From positions 1-6,580 of the forward strand of contig OMVH01000292.1 in the NCBI GenBank assembly GCA_900314365.1: 6,580 nucleotides of DNA, read 5' to 3'. The position numbers and the translations under genes were made by a program. Within the stretch, counting starts at the first letter, position 1. The number at the start of each line of letters is the position of its first letter. This document shows positions 1 through 6,580 of the stretch, piece after piece. Below the pieces are notes generated by a model. The model made no database searches. It had not been told where the DNA came from and saw only the letters and a list, made by a program, of their open reading frames with translations. Source of the DNA: an uncultured Prevotella sp. (GTDB lineage Bacteria; Bacteroidota; Bacteroidia; Bacteroidales; Bacteroidaceae).

Positions 1-114
1 TTACCTATATAAGAATATTAACAGCATCATTCATTATAATTTAGGGTGACGCATTGACGAAGTCGGGAAAAAGCGCTTGCTGAACTAGAATTATGTTTTT
101 TTTAACGTCGGTAG
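1..114. other. AT-rich upstream non-coding region
   Basis: This stretch is clearly richer in A+T than the coding DNA that follows, and I see no credible gene on either strand. It contains an 8-bp palindrome (AAGCGCTT, 71-78), a run of eight T (96-103) and a short direct repeat TGACG-N3-TGACG (47-59). None of these can be tied to a function. The T-run is not preceded by a convincing stem, so I do not call a terminator. It probably holds the upstream regulatory DNA of the operon. Confidence 0.5.
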
Positions 115-146
115 TTTGCGCGTCTTTAGCGAATGTAATAACTTTG
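115..146 (+). promoter_or_regulatory. Bacteroidetes-type sigma-ABfr promoter
   Basis: TTTG at 115-118 (the -33 box) is followed after exactly 20 bp by TAACTTTG at 139-146, an exact match to the Bacteroides -7 consensus TAnnTTTG. The spacing is what is known for primary-sigma promoters in this phylum. Transcription would start around 150-155, giving a leader of about 65 bases before the ATG at 217. I found no other match of this quality in bases 1-216, and the short gaps between the four genes suggest it drives all of them. A separate regulator (hybrid two-component or ECF/anti-sigma) is common for such loci but is not encoded here. Confidence 0.75.
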
Positions 147-161
147 CAACCAAATTTGCGG

Positions 162-175
162 GCGCAAGCCTGCGC
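162..175 (+). other. small GC-rich hairpin in the 5' leader
   Basis: GCGCA (162-166) and TGCGC (171-175) are perfect reverse complements around an AGCC loop, giving a 5-bp GC-rich stem in the predicted untranslated leader, about 40 bases before the start codon. An alternative pairing TTGC/GCAA (156-159 with 164-167) overlaps it. The stem is too short to be a terminator and no U-run follows. A role in mRNA stability or translation is possible but not shown. Confidence 0.25.
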
Positions 176-216
176 AGCGCTCGTGTCAGCACACATGTAA
201 AACATTCAATCAGCCC

Positions 217-1710
217 ATGGAAAGGAAATCTCTCGTCCTCATCCTTCTTTTGATACAGGCGTTCTGCCTCAGCAGCCTGGCAAAGGACTATTATGCACGC
301 GATTTTGGCGCCAAGGCCGACGGAGTCACCGTGAACACCCGCATCCTTCAGGCAGCCATCGACTTCGTCGGCAGGCAGGGTGGCGGACGCCTTGTACTAA
401 CCCCGGGGAAGTATGTCTCCGGAAGTCTGTATCTGAAGTCCGGTGTCACCCTCCATCTTGAGGACGGCGCCACCCTCCTTGGCTCCACCAATCCCTTCGA
501 CTATGTCATGGACCCCATTACAGGATGCACAGCCTTCGTTTTCGCTGTCAGGCAGCACGATGTTGCCATCACCGGCAAGGGAACCATCAACTGCCGGGGC
601 TACGAGGTGGCGCAGGCCCTGGTGCAGATGGTTCACCGCGGAGTGTTCGCTGACCCCTTGGGCAACGACCGTGTGCAGGAGAACAAACGACCGATGAACA
701 TCAACTTCCGCGAGTGCCGCAATGTGCATATCGACGGTATCACCCTGCGCGACCCCGCAAGCTGGAACCAGACCTACGACCAGTGCACCCATCTGCTGAT
801 AGAGAACGAGCGTGCCGACTGTAAGGCCTATTGGAACAACGACGGACTGGACATCGTGGACTGTGACAGCGTGACGGTGCGCAACTGCTCCTTGGATGCT
901 GCCGACGATGCTTTCTGCCTGAAGTCGCATTCGCAGAACTATCTGTGCCAGAACATCCTCATAGAGAACTGCACCGGCCGTTCGAGTGCCAACGGAGTGA
1001 AATTCGGCACCGCATCGCGTGGAGGGTTCAGGAATGTGAAGATTCGTAATGTCACCATCTATGATACTTACCGCTCTGCCATCACTTTTGCTACCGTCGA
1101 CGGCGGAATCATCGACAGCATAGAGGTGGACGGGCTGCGCTCTTATCATACGGGCAACGTGATTTTTCTGCGCCAGGGCCGCCGCTATGTGAAGGGCAAC
1201 ACGCCCTCCATGCGCAACATCACCATCAAAAACGTCTATGCCGAAGTGCCCTTCGACAAACCCGACGCAGGCTACAGCTATGAGGGGCCTATAGAGGATC
1301 AGCCCCGCAACACGTCGCCTTGTGCCATCGTGGGAGTGCCAGGCTTCCCCATTGAGAACGTTCGTCTTGAGAACATTGAGATAGTCTATCCGGGCCGGGG
1401 CAACGCTCATTTCGCCTATCGCGGTACCACGCGCAAGGAGCTCGCCGCCATACCCGAGATGGAGAAAGCTTATCCGGAGTTCTCGCAGTTCAAGGAGCTC
1501 CCTGCGTGGGCCCTCTACATCCGCCACGCCGGCAACATCACGCTGGACAACGTGAAGTTCACAGCCCTGGCACCCGACTATCGTCCCGCCTTGGTCTGCG
1601 ACGACGTGAAGGGACTGAAACTGCGCCATGTGAGCTACGAGGAGCCAGGGGCGGAGGGGAAGAAGCAAGAGGTGTTCAACGACACGAAGCTGTTGAAGGT
1701 AGAAGAATAA
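217..1710 (+). CDS. secreted GH28 family pectinase-type glycoside hydrolase
   Basis: A complete 497-residue GH28 right-handed beta-helix protein, predicted to hydrolyse alpha-linked galacturonic acid in pectin by inversion. Residues 1-22 form a Sec signal peptide (Lys/Arg start, Leu-rich core, likely cut after SSLA) with no lipobox, so it is probably periplasmic or exported. The N-terminal cap (about 25-95) has the typical FGAKADG, GGG and LKSGVTL elements. The catalytic acidic motifs are present: NNDG at 207-210 (Asp209) and the Asp pair 230-231 in DAADDAFCLKS. The classical GHG histidine position reads A-N-G (258-260), and the RxK site appears to be replaced near RSAITF (286-291). This points to a subgroup other than ordinary endo-polygalacturonase, such as an exo-galacturonidase or rhamnogalacturonan-directed enzyme. 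Residues 420-437 carry the PEF...LPAWALYIRH tail seen in Bacteroidetes GH28 proteins. Twelve Cys lie in the mature chain, eight of them between 167 and 252. The start at 217 is supported by the signal peptide; no strong Shine-Dalgarno precedes it. It is first in the operon, 32 bp before the next gene. Confidence 0.92.
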   Translation: MERKSLVLILLLIQAFCLSSLAKDYYARDFGAKADGVTVNTRILQAAIDFVGRQGGGRLVLTPGKYVSGSLYLKSGVTLHLEDGATLLGSTNPFDYVMDPITGCTAFVFAVRQHDVAITGKGTINCRGYEVAQALVQMVHRGVFADPLGNDRVQENKRPMNINFRECRNVHIDGITLRDPASWNQTYDQCTHLLIENERADCKAYWNNDGLDIVDCDSVTVRNCSLDAADDAFCLKSHSQNYLCQNILIENCTGRSSANGVKFGTASRGGFRNVKIRNVTIYDTYRSAITFATVDGGIIDSIEVDGLRSYHTGNVIFLRQGRRYVKGNTPSMRNITIKNVYAEVPFDKPDAGYSYEGPIEDQPRNTSPCAIVGVPGFPIENVRLENIEIVYPGRGNAHFAYRGTTRKELAAIPEMEKAYPEFSQFKELPAWALYIRHAGNITLDNVKFTALAPDYRPALVCDDVKGLKLRHVSYEEPGAEGKKQEVFNDTKLLKVEE

Positions 1711-1742
1711 CGGAACCATCCACATTACAAAAGCATATTCTC

Positions 1743-2477
1743 ATGAAACGCAACATACTCATCGTTTTGGTCCTGATGCTCCTGTCTGTACCCTTCAGGG
1801 CCCCGGCTCAGGAGTACAAGGCCGTGGCGTTCGGCATAAAGGCCGACGGAGTGACCCTTAACACCGCGTCCATACAGCGGGCCATCGACTTTCTGAGTGC
1901 CAAGGGAGGCGGCACGCTCACCTTTTATGTGGGGCGCTATCTCACGGGCTCGTTCGAATTGAAGTCCAATGTGCGCCTGCGACTGAGCGGAGGAGCCGTG
2001 CTCGTGTTCTCTCCCAATGCGTTCGACGTGCAGGGGAAGAACGGCAATGCCATGATATACGCCGACGGACAACAGAACATCGGTGTCTTCGGTGGAGGCA
2101 CCATCGAGGGCAGTTCCCCGACGCTCAGTCACAACATCGACAAGCAGGCTGAAGCGGGCCATATCGAGGATGCCGAGGCTTTCAGGCCAGCGCTTATCAA
2201 CTTCACCAACTGCACGAATGCCACCGTGTCGACACTCTACTTGCAGAATGCTCCGGCCTCTGCAGTGAGGCTCAACCGATGCGATAACGTGACGCTGAAG
2301 AAGCTCTTCGTCTTCAATAAGGAGAATGCGCGCCCGGCCATCGACATCAGGCAAAGCCGGGATGTGAAGCTTCAGGACACTTATGTCGACGCTCCTGTGC
2401 CGTTAGGGCAAGACGACAAGTCGGCTCAGATAAGCATCAGCAACTGCAAGACGGCTACCGGCCAGACCTTAAAATAA
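1743..2477 (+). CDS. secreted truncated GH28-like beta-helix protein lacking catalytic residues
   Basis: A 244-residue protein whose start at 1743 is fixed by a clear signal peptide: MKR, a hydrophobic core, then an A-P-A cleavage site before Gln23. The frame stays open upstream to an ATG at 1506 inside the previous gene, but that extension reads as out-of-frame noise. Residues 30-95 match the N-terminal cap of the neighbouring GH28 proteins closely (hand count: 45 of 66 identical to the gene starting at 5407, 36 of 66 to the gene starting at 217). The region around 151-216 still aligns with the first helix coils, but the NND motif is replaced by about A-R-P (196-198) and the catalytic Asp pair by V-P (219-220). 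The protein ends about one coil later, so the C-terminal half of the GH28 fold is absent. It is most likely non-catalytic: a binding or accessory protein, or a decaying paralogue. The open frame, intact signal and operon position (32 bp after one gene, 18 bp before the next) favour a functional product. The identity of the fold is well supported; the role is unknown. Confidence 0.82.
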   Translation: MKRNILIVLVLMLLSVPFRAPAQEYKAVAFGIKADGVTLNTASIQRAIDFLSAKGGGTLTFYVGRYLTGSFELKSNVRLRLSGGAVLVFSPNAFDVQGKNGNAMIYADGQQNIGVFGGGTIEGSSPTLSHNIDKQAEAGHIEDAEAFRPALINFTNCTNATVSTLYLQNAPASAVRLNRCDNVTLKKLFVFNKENARPAIDIRQSRDVKLQDTYVDAPVPLGQDDKSAQISISNCKTATGQTLK

Positions 2478-2495
2478 CAGAACGAGAGAAGCAGA

Positions 2496-5378
2496 ATGAA
2501 CAGAAGAGATTTCATCAGACGTAGTTTCCTCGCCGCCATGGGAGGTGTCGTGGCGGCGCACCCGGAGCTGGTCCGAGCCATGAATGCTGCAGCCAGCCGT
2601 CACGGGGTAAAAGAAACCATGAGCGCCACCGGGCTCTACAAGCTGTTCCGGAATCCTGATTCCATATATCATCCTTTTGTAAGATGGTGGTGGAACGGTG
2701 ACAAGGTGGAGCCCGATGAACTCAAGCGCGAGCTCCGTCTGCTCAAGGACGCGGGCATTGGAGGTGTGGAGATAAACCCCATAGAGTTCCCCTCGCGCAC
2801 GGATGACCTGAAGAAGAAGTCGCTCACGTGGCTCAGCGACGAATGGATAGATTGCGTGAAGACAGTCTGCGACGAGGCCCATAGACTTGACATGACGGCT
2901 GATTTGCTCGTGGGTTCGGGCTGGCCCTATGGGGCTGAGTCGCTCAGAGACGGCGAGAGAGCCCAGATAGTGTGCAGCTATACTCAGGAGCTGCAGGGCC
3001 CTATAGACTATGAGGTGTCCGACCAGGGCATCTGTGTGGCCGCTAATCCCAGTATCAGCAATCCTTTCATAGGCAAGAAGATGGAGTTGATGGCACTTGA
3101 GCTGGTGCCCAGGAACTTCAATAGCATGGACCAGGTCATTGATTTAATGCCCAAGGGCGTAGGCGGAACCTACAGGTTCAAAGTTCCCGACGGCAGGTGG
3201 GTGCTTTACGGACTGGTGAGGATAGACAGTTTCCTCACCGTCATCAACGGAGCCCCCGGTGCCAACGGCCCTGTGCTGGACCATATGAATAAAACGGTTG
3301 TCAGCGGCTATCTGCATCATATGTCGGACACCATGCAGCAGCGCATCGGACCACTGAAAAACTATCTGCGCGCGCTCTTTACCGACAGCATGGAGCTGGA
3401 GGGCTCCAACTGGACTCCAACCATGAGGGACGAATTCAAGCGACGCCGCGGTTATGACGTCATGCCCTATCTGCCTTTTCTCTTGTTCAAGGCCGGTACG
3501 ATGGGCAACGTTTCCGACTACAAACCCAAGGTGAACTATGGCAAAGAGCTCGGCGATGCCGTCGACCGTGCCCGCTACGACTTCGAACTGACCAAGGCCG
3601 AACTCATGGACGAGAACTTCACCAAGACCTATGTGGCCTGGTGCAGGGAACTGGGAGTGAAGTCGCGTGCGCAGGCCTACGGTCGAGGACTCTTCCCTTT
3701 GGAGAGCAGCATGCAGTACGACATTCCCGAAGGAGAGTCGTGGACGACCAATTGGCTGCGCCACAAGATAGGAGAGGAGATGTCGGAGACCGACTATCGG
3801 CGGGGCAGGGCTTACACGATGGTGGATAAGTTCGTCAGTTCTGCTGCCCATTTGACAGGGAAGCGGGAAGTGAGCTGCGAGGAGATGACCAACACCTATC
3901 TGGTGTTTGCCATGTCGCTGGAATTCCTGAAGATTGGGTGTGACCAATCCACTATTGCCGGTATCACCCACTCCGTATTCCACGGCTTCAATTACTCTCC
4001 CAATAAGGAGGCAAAGTTCCCGGGATGGATTCAGTATGGGGCCTACTATAGCGAGAACAACAACTGGTGGCCTTACTTCCATTATGTGACCGAGTATAAG
4101 GCCAGACTCTCCTCGGTGCTCTGCAACAGCATGATGTATGCCGACATCGCCATCCTCAATCCCTATACCGACATGTGGACCAAGATGGGAATGCAGAACG
4201 AGCCCTTCCCAATAGAGATGTATGCCAACTGGACCACGCTCGTATGGGAATCAATCGTGAAGACAGGAGGAGGTTGCGACTACGTTTCGGAGAGCGTTAT
4301 CCGCGACTCTGTCGTCAGAGACGGACAGTTGTGCTACGGCGACCGCCACTACGGCACGCTGTTCCTGCTGGCTGTCGAGCGTATGGATGTGGATACGGCG
4401 GCAAGGATTTATGAGTTTGTCAGAGGCGGCGGCAAAGTCGTCTGCGTGGACACAGTGCCTCACCTCTCGCCGGGCTTGCACGACCATGAGAGGCGCGACA
4501 AGATGGTGGAAAGCTATACCAACAAGATGCGGGCCTACAAGAAGCGTTTCTTTGAAGTGAAGAAACCCGCTTCCAACTACCTTAAATGGTACAAGGAACT
4601 CATGGAGAACTGTGACCTGCCGCACTCCATCAGCATCGAGGACCCCAACATGTATCTGATGCAGAACCGCTACGTCAGCGATGACGGCACCGACATCTTC
4701 TTCTTCAGCTACTCTCATCTGAACAATCCTCACCGCACCCGAATCACCTTCCCCAAGCAGGTAAGCCGCGGCCGGCAGGCTTGGGTGTGGGATATGGAAA
4801 GCGGAATGCGCTACCGATTGGCACTTGACAAGAGCGGTTCGCGCGAGTTTGACTTTGGCCCGTGCGACTCGTTGCTCATTGTTTTTGACAAGACAAAGGG
4901 CGGCGAGGAGTGGAAACCACTGCCTGCAAGCGGCTCTAAGACGATGGACATCACCGACAACTGGCGTGTGGAGTTCCGTTACAAGCAAGAGAATACGGTC
5001 CGCTACAAGCACTTCAACCGCTTGGACGATTTGCTCAACGACAAGGACTTTGCCGGTTTCAGCGGAACGGCCATCTACTCGCGCAAGGTGAAAGTCAGCG
5101 AACCAGCGGGGATGGTGCTCAACCTGGGCAAGGTGTATGGCATCACGGAGGCTTTGGTCAACGGCAAGAGTCTTGGAGTGAAATGGTATGGACGCCGCAT
5201 CTTCGTGCCGGGCGATGCCCTCAAAGCCGGAGACAATCTCATAGAGATTCGTCTCACTACCACCATGAGCAACTATCTTGCGCGGCAGAAGGATAACTAC
5301 ATCGCTCAGAGATGGGTGCGCAACAGGGCCGACCAGTCCATGGGCATCATCGGGCCTGTCACTCTGTACAGTATATGA
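2496..5378 (+). CDS. GH106 family alpha-L-rhamnosidase, exported
   Basis: A 960-residue protein resembling GH106, a family of inverting, calcium-dependent alpha-L-rhamnosidases that remove terminal rhamnose from pectic glycans. The start NRRDFIR (2-8) fits the twin-arginine consensus and is followed by a hydrophobic stretch (about 10-20), so export may be by Tat; cleavage could follow VAA or VRA. The barrel-like N-terminal part shows RWWWNG (63-68), GIGGVEINP (87-95) and GSGWPYG (140-146). Further conserved-looking acidic motifs are FTDSMELEG (295-303), DIPEGESW (409-416) and GKREVSCEE (455-463), with CDQ at 482-484 and the His492/His496 region after it. I cannot tell which Glu are catalytic. 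A C-terminal beta-sandwich (about 817-960), similar to the jelly-roll domains of beta-galactosidase-type enzymes, contains FSGTAIYSRKV (855-865) and LNLGKVYGITEALVNG. The length is reasonable for the family, toward the shorter end. GAGAGAAG lies just before the ATG and may serve as a weak ribosome site. Bounded by GH28-type genes 18 bp before and 28 bp after. Family call fairly sure; exact substrate inferred. Confidence 0.88.
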   Translation: MNRRDFIRRSFLAAMGGVVAAHPELVRAMNAAASRHGVKETMSATGLYKLFRNPDSIYHPFVRWWWNGDKVEPDELKRELRLLKDAGIGGVEINPIEFPSRTDDLKKKSLTWLSDEWIDCVKTVCDEAHRLDMTADLLVGSGWPYGAESLRDGERAQIVCSYTQELQGPIDYEVSDQGICVAANPSISNPFIGKKMELMALELVPRNFNSMDQVIDLMPKGVGGTYRFKVPDGRWVLYGLVRIDSFLTVINGAPGANGPVLDHMNKTVVSGYLHHMSDTMQQRIGPLKNYLRALFTDSMELEGSNWTPTMRDEFKRRRGYDVMPYLPFLLFKAGTMGNVSDYKPKVNYGKELGDAVDRARYDFELTKAELMDENFTKTYVAWCRELGVKSRAQAYGRGLFPLESSMQYDIPEGESWTTNWLRHKIGEEMSETDYRRGRAYTMVDKFVSSAAHLTGKREVSCEEMTNTYLVFAMSLEFLKIGCDQSTIAGITHSVFHGFNYSPNKEAKFPGWIQYGAYYSENNNWWPYFHYVTEYKARLSSVLCNSMMYADIAILNPYTDMWTKMGMQNEPFPIEMYANWTTLVWESIVKTGGGCDYVSESVIRDSVVRDGQLCYGDRHYGTLFLLAVERMDVDTAARIYEFVRGGGKVVCVDTVPHLSPGLHDHERRDKMVESYTNKMRAYKKRFFEVKKPASNYLKWYKELMENCDLPHSISIEDPNMYLMQNRYVSDDGTDIFFFSYSHLNNPHRTRITFPKQVSRGRQAWVWDMESGMRYRLALDKSGSREFDFGPCDSLLIVFDKTKGGEEWKPLPASGSKTMDITDNWRVEFRYKQENTVRYKHFNRLDDLLNDKDFAGFSGTAIYSRKVKVSEPAGMVLNLGKVYGITEALVNGKSLGVKWYGRRIFVPGDALKAGDNLIEIRLTTTMSNYLARQKDNYIAQRWVRNRADQSMGIIGPVTLYSI

Positions 5379-5406
5379 AGTTTCCCACAAGTGATAAAAT
5401 TAAAAC

Positions 5407-6580
5407 ATGATGAACAAAGCAAAATATATCCTGGCTGTCCTTCTGGCCACGTTCTGTCTGTCGGTAAATGCCAAGGACTACTATGCATCGCGTTTCGGCA
5501 TAGAGTCGAATGGCACTACGCTGAACACCCGTTCCATACAACGGGCCATCGACTATATCAGTGAGAACGGCGGCGGAAGACTCGTCTTCAGAGTGGGCCG
5601 GTATCTGACGGGGTCCATCCACTTGAAGTCCAATGTGACGCTGTACCTCTCCGAGGGGGCTGTGCTGGTGGGCTCTGCCAACCCCTATGACTACGACAAG
5701 TCCAATGGCTGGATTGCTCTGATTTTCGCAAACAAAGTGAACAACATCGCTATTGACGGCAAAGGAGTCATCGACGGACAAGGCCGGGTGCTGGCCAACA
5801 ACTTCATGGGACAGGCGCTGAACGGAATCATCAAGGATACGCTGGAGCTCGGACGGAATGAAGAGCGCGCCAAGCTCATCTACTTCCGGGAGTGCTCGAA
5901 GGCTCTGGTAAGGAACGTGACGCTGCAAAACCCCTCTTTCTGGACGCAGACTTACGACCAGTGCCGACATCTTACCATCGACGGTATCACCGTTCGCAGC
6001 CGCGCCTACTGGAACAATGACGGCATGGATGTGGTGGACTGCGATTCTGCGGTCATCAGAAACTGTTTCGTCGATGCCACCGATGATGGCATCTGTCTCA
6101 AATCGCACAGCACCAAGTCGATGAACCAGCACATTCTGATATATAATAATGTGGTCACCTCGAGTGCCAGTGCCATCAAGTTCGGCACAGCCTCTTTCGG
6201 TGGGTTCAAGCATATACGCGTCATTAACAACAAAGTCTACGATACCTACCGTTCCGCCATTGCCATCGAAGCTGTTGACGGCGGATGGATAGAGGATGTG
6301 GAGGTGGACAGTCTCCAGGCCACTAACACTGGAAACCCCTTGTTTCTGGTGGTAGGGGAGCGGCGAAAGGGCCAGCGAAGCCACATGGAGAACATTTATG
6401 TGCACAACATGACTTGTGAGGTACCGGCAGGAAAGCCCGACCTTGGAGCCGACTTCGAGGGACCCACCAACGAACGCAATCCGCGCAACACGTCGCCGGC
6501 AGAGATTATCGGCATGAAGGACAACCCCGTTCACAACGTGCGACTGGAGAACATCACGCTGCTGTTTCCCGGCGGAGGCA
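5407..6580 (+). CDS. secreted GH28 family pectinase-type glycoside hydrolase (3' end outside window)
   Basis: An open frame of 391 codons with no stop to the window edge; comparison with the first GH28 gene suggests about 100 residues are missing. Two ATGs in tandem (5407 and 5410) could start it; an A-rich stretch (GATAAAATTAAAAC) lies just upstream, typical of Bacteroidetes translation starts. Residues 1-22 are a Sec signal peptide, probably cut after VNA and before KDYYA. The N-terminal cap is FGIESNG...GGGRLVF...LKSNVTL. The acidic catalytic motifs are intact: NNDG at 203-206 (Asp205) and the Asp pair 226-227 in DATDDGICLKS. The GHG histidine position reads A-S-A (254-256) and the RxK region reads RSAIAIE (282-288), so like its paralogue it departs from classical polygalacturonases. 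It shares with gene 1 the TYDQC, YDTYRSAI and RNTSP segments. It was probably produced by duplication within the locus and may act on a different linkage or chain end from the first GH28 enzyme. Fourth gene of the operon, 28 bp after the rhamnosidase gene. Confidence 0.92.
   Translation, partial: MMNKAKYILAVLLATFCLSVNAKDYYASRFGIESNGTTLNTRSIQRAIDYISENGGGRLVFRVGRYLTGSIHLKSNVTLYLSEGAVLVGSANPYDYDKSNGWIALIFANKVNNIAIDGKGVIDGQGRVLANNFMGQALNGIIKDTLELGRNEERAKLIYFRECSKALVRNVTLQNPSFWTQTYDQCRHLTIDGITVRSRAYWNNDGMDVVDCDSAVIRNCFVDATDDGICLKSHSTKSMNQHILIYNNVVTSSASAIKFGTASFGGFKHIRVINNKVYDTYRSAIAIEAVDGGWIEDVEVDSLQATNTGNPLFLVVGERRKGQRSHMENIYVHNMTCEVPAGKPDLGADFEGPTNERNPRNTSPAEIIGMKDNPVHNVRLENITLLFPGGG

Noticed and set aside
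47..59. TGACG direct repeat with 8-bp period as a regulator-binding site
   Set aside because: A repeated 5-mer over this distance is easily expected by chance and there is no second copy or known matching operator.
96..103. Run of eight T as a possible terminator of an upstream gene
   Set aside because: No stable GC-rich stem precedes it; the nearby AAGCGCTT palindrome is separated from it by about 17 bases and cannot form a useful loop.
195..200. Minimal start-stop element ATG-TAA in the leader of the first gene
   Set aside because: It lies in a different frame from the gene, has no ribosome site of its own, and such hexamers are common by chance.
397..1725. Long minus-strand open frame (442 codons) opposite the first GH28 gene
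   Set aside because: It mirrors the GC-biased codons of a well-supported gene, and its product is His/Val-rich with no recognisable domain.
1506..1742. N-terminal extension of the short GH28-like gene back to an ATG at 1506
   Set aside because: The extra 79 residues lie in another frame inside the first GH28 gene, look like out-of-frame Arg-rich translation, and would bury a clear signal peptide that begins at 1743.
1711..1742. Possible internal promoter or terminator between the operon genes (also 2478-2495 and 5379-5406)
   Set aside because: These gaps are only 18-32 bp and contain neither a TTTG/TAnnTTTG pair nor a stem with a T-run.
4251..5390. Minus-strand open frames opposite the rhamnosidase gene (also 3144-4082)
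   Set aside because: No domain or signal is recognisable, and composition is as expected for antisense to a codon-biased gene.
5359..6534. Long minus-strand open frame (391 codons) opposite the fourth gene
   Set aside because: The + strand frame from 5407 to the window edge encodes a clear GH28 protein with signal peptide and catalytic Asp residues; the minus-strand frame is its shadow.

Overview
The window looks like part of a carbohydrate-degradation locus from a Bacteroidales genome (Bacteroides/Prevotella type; exact genus uncertain). Three things point there: the protein families, an exact match to the Bacteroidetes promoter consensus (TTTG, 20 bp, TAnnTTTG), and A-rich leaders with no strong Shine-Dalgarno. 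All four genes are on the + strand, separated by only 18-32 bp, so they form one operon that starts at the promoter near base 115 and continues past the right edge.

Layout: bases 1-114 are AT-rich non-coding DNA in which I see no gene. Bases 115-146 hold the promoter, followed by a leader of about 65 bases. Gene 1 (217-1710) is a complete secreted GH28 pectinase-type beta-helix enzyme. Gene 2 (1743-2477) is a short secreted protein that matches only the first half of GH28 and has lost the catalytic Asp residues. Gene 3 (2496-5378) is a large GH106-type alpha-L-rhamnosidase with a twin-arginine-like signal. Gene 4 (5407-6580, cut by the window edge) is a second catalytically equipped GH28 enzyme, paralogous to genes 1 and 2. 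No sugar transporter (SusC/SusD), regulator, RNA gene, mobile element, CRISPR array or terminator is visible.

How the genes may work together: GH28 and GH106 enzymes together suit exo-trimming of the rhamnogalacturonan-I backbone, where GalA and L-Rha alternate. A GH28 galacturonidase would remove terminal GalA and the GH106 enzyme would remove the exposed Rha. This is an inference from family knowledge; other rhamnose- and GalA-containing pectin fragments (for example rhamnogalacturonan II side chains) are possible. The two GH28 enzymes lack the GHG histidine and RxK motifs of classical polygalacturonases, which argues against simple homogalacturonan cleavage.

The most unusual item is gene 2, an intact, signal-peptide-bearing, apparently catalytically dead half-GH28 embedded in the operon. 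Its N-terminal region is closer to gene 4 than gene 4 is to gene 1.
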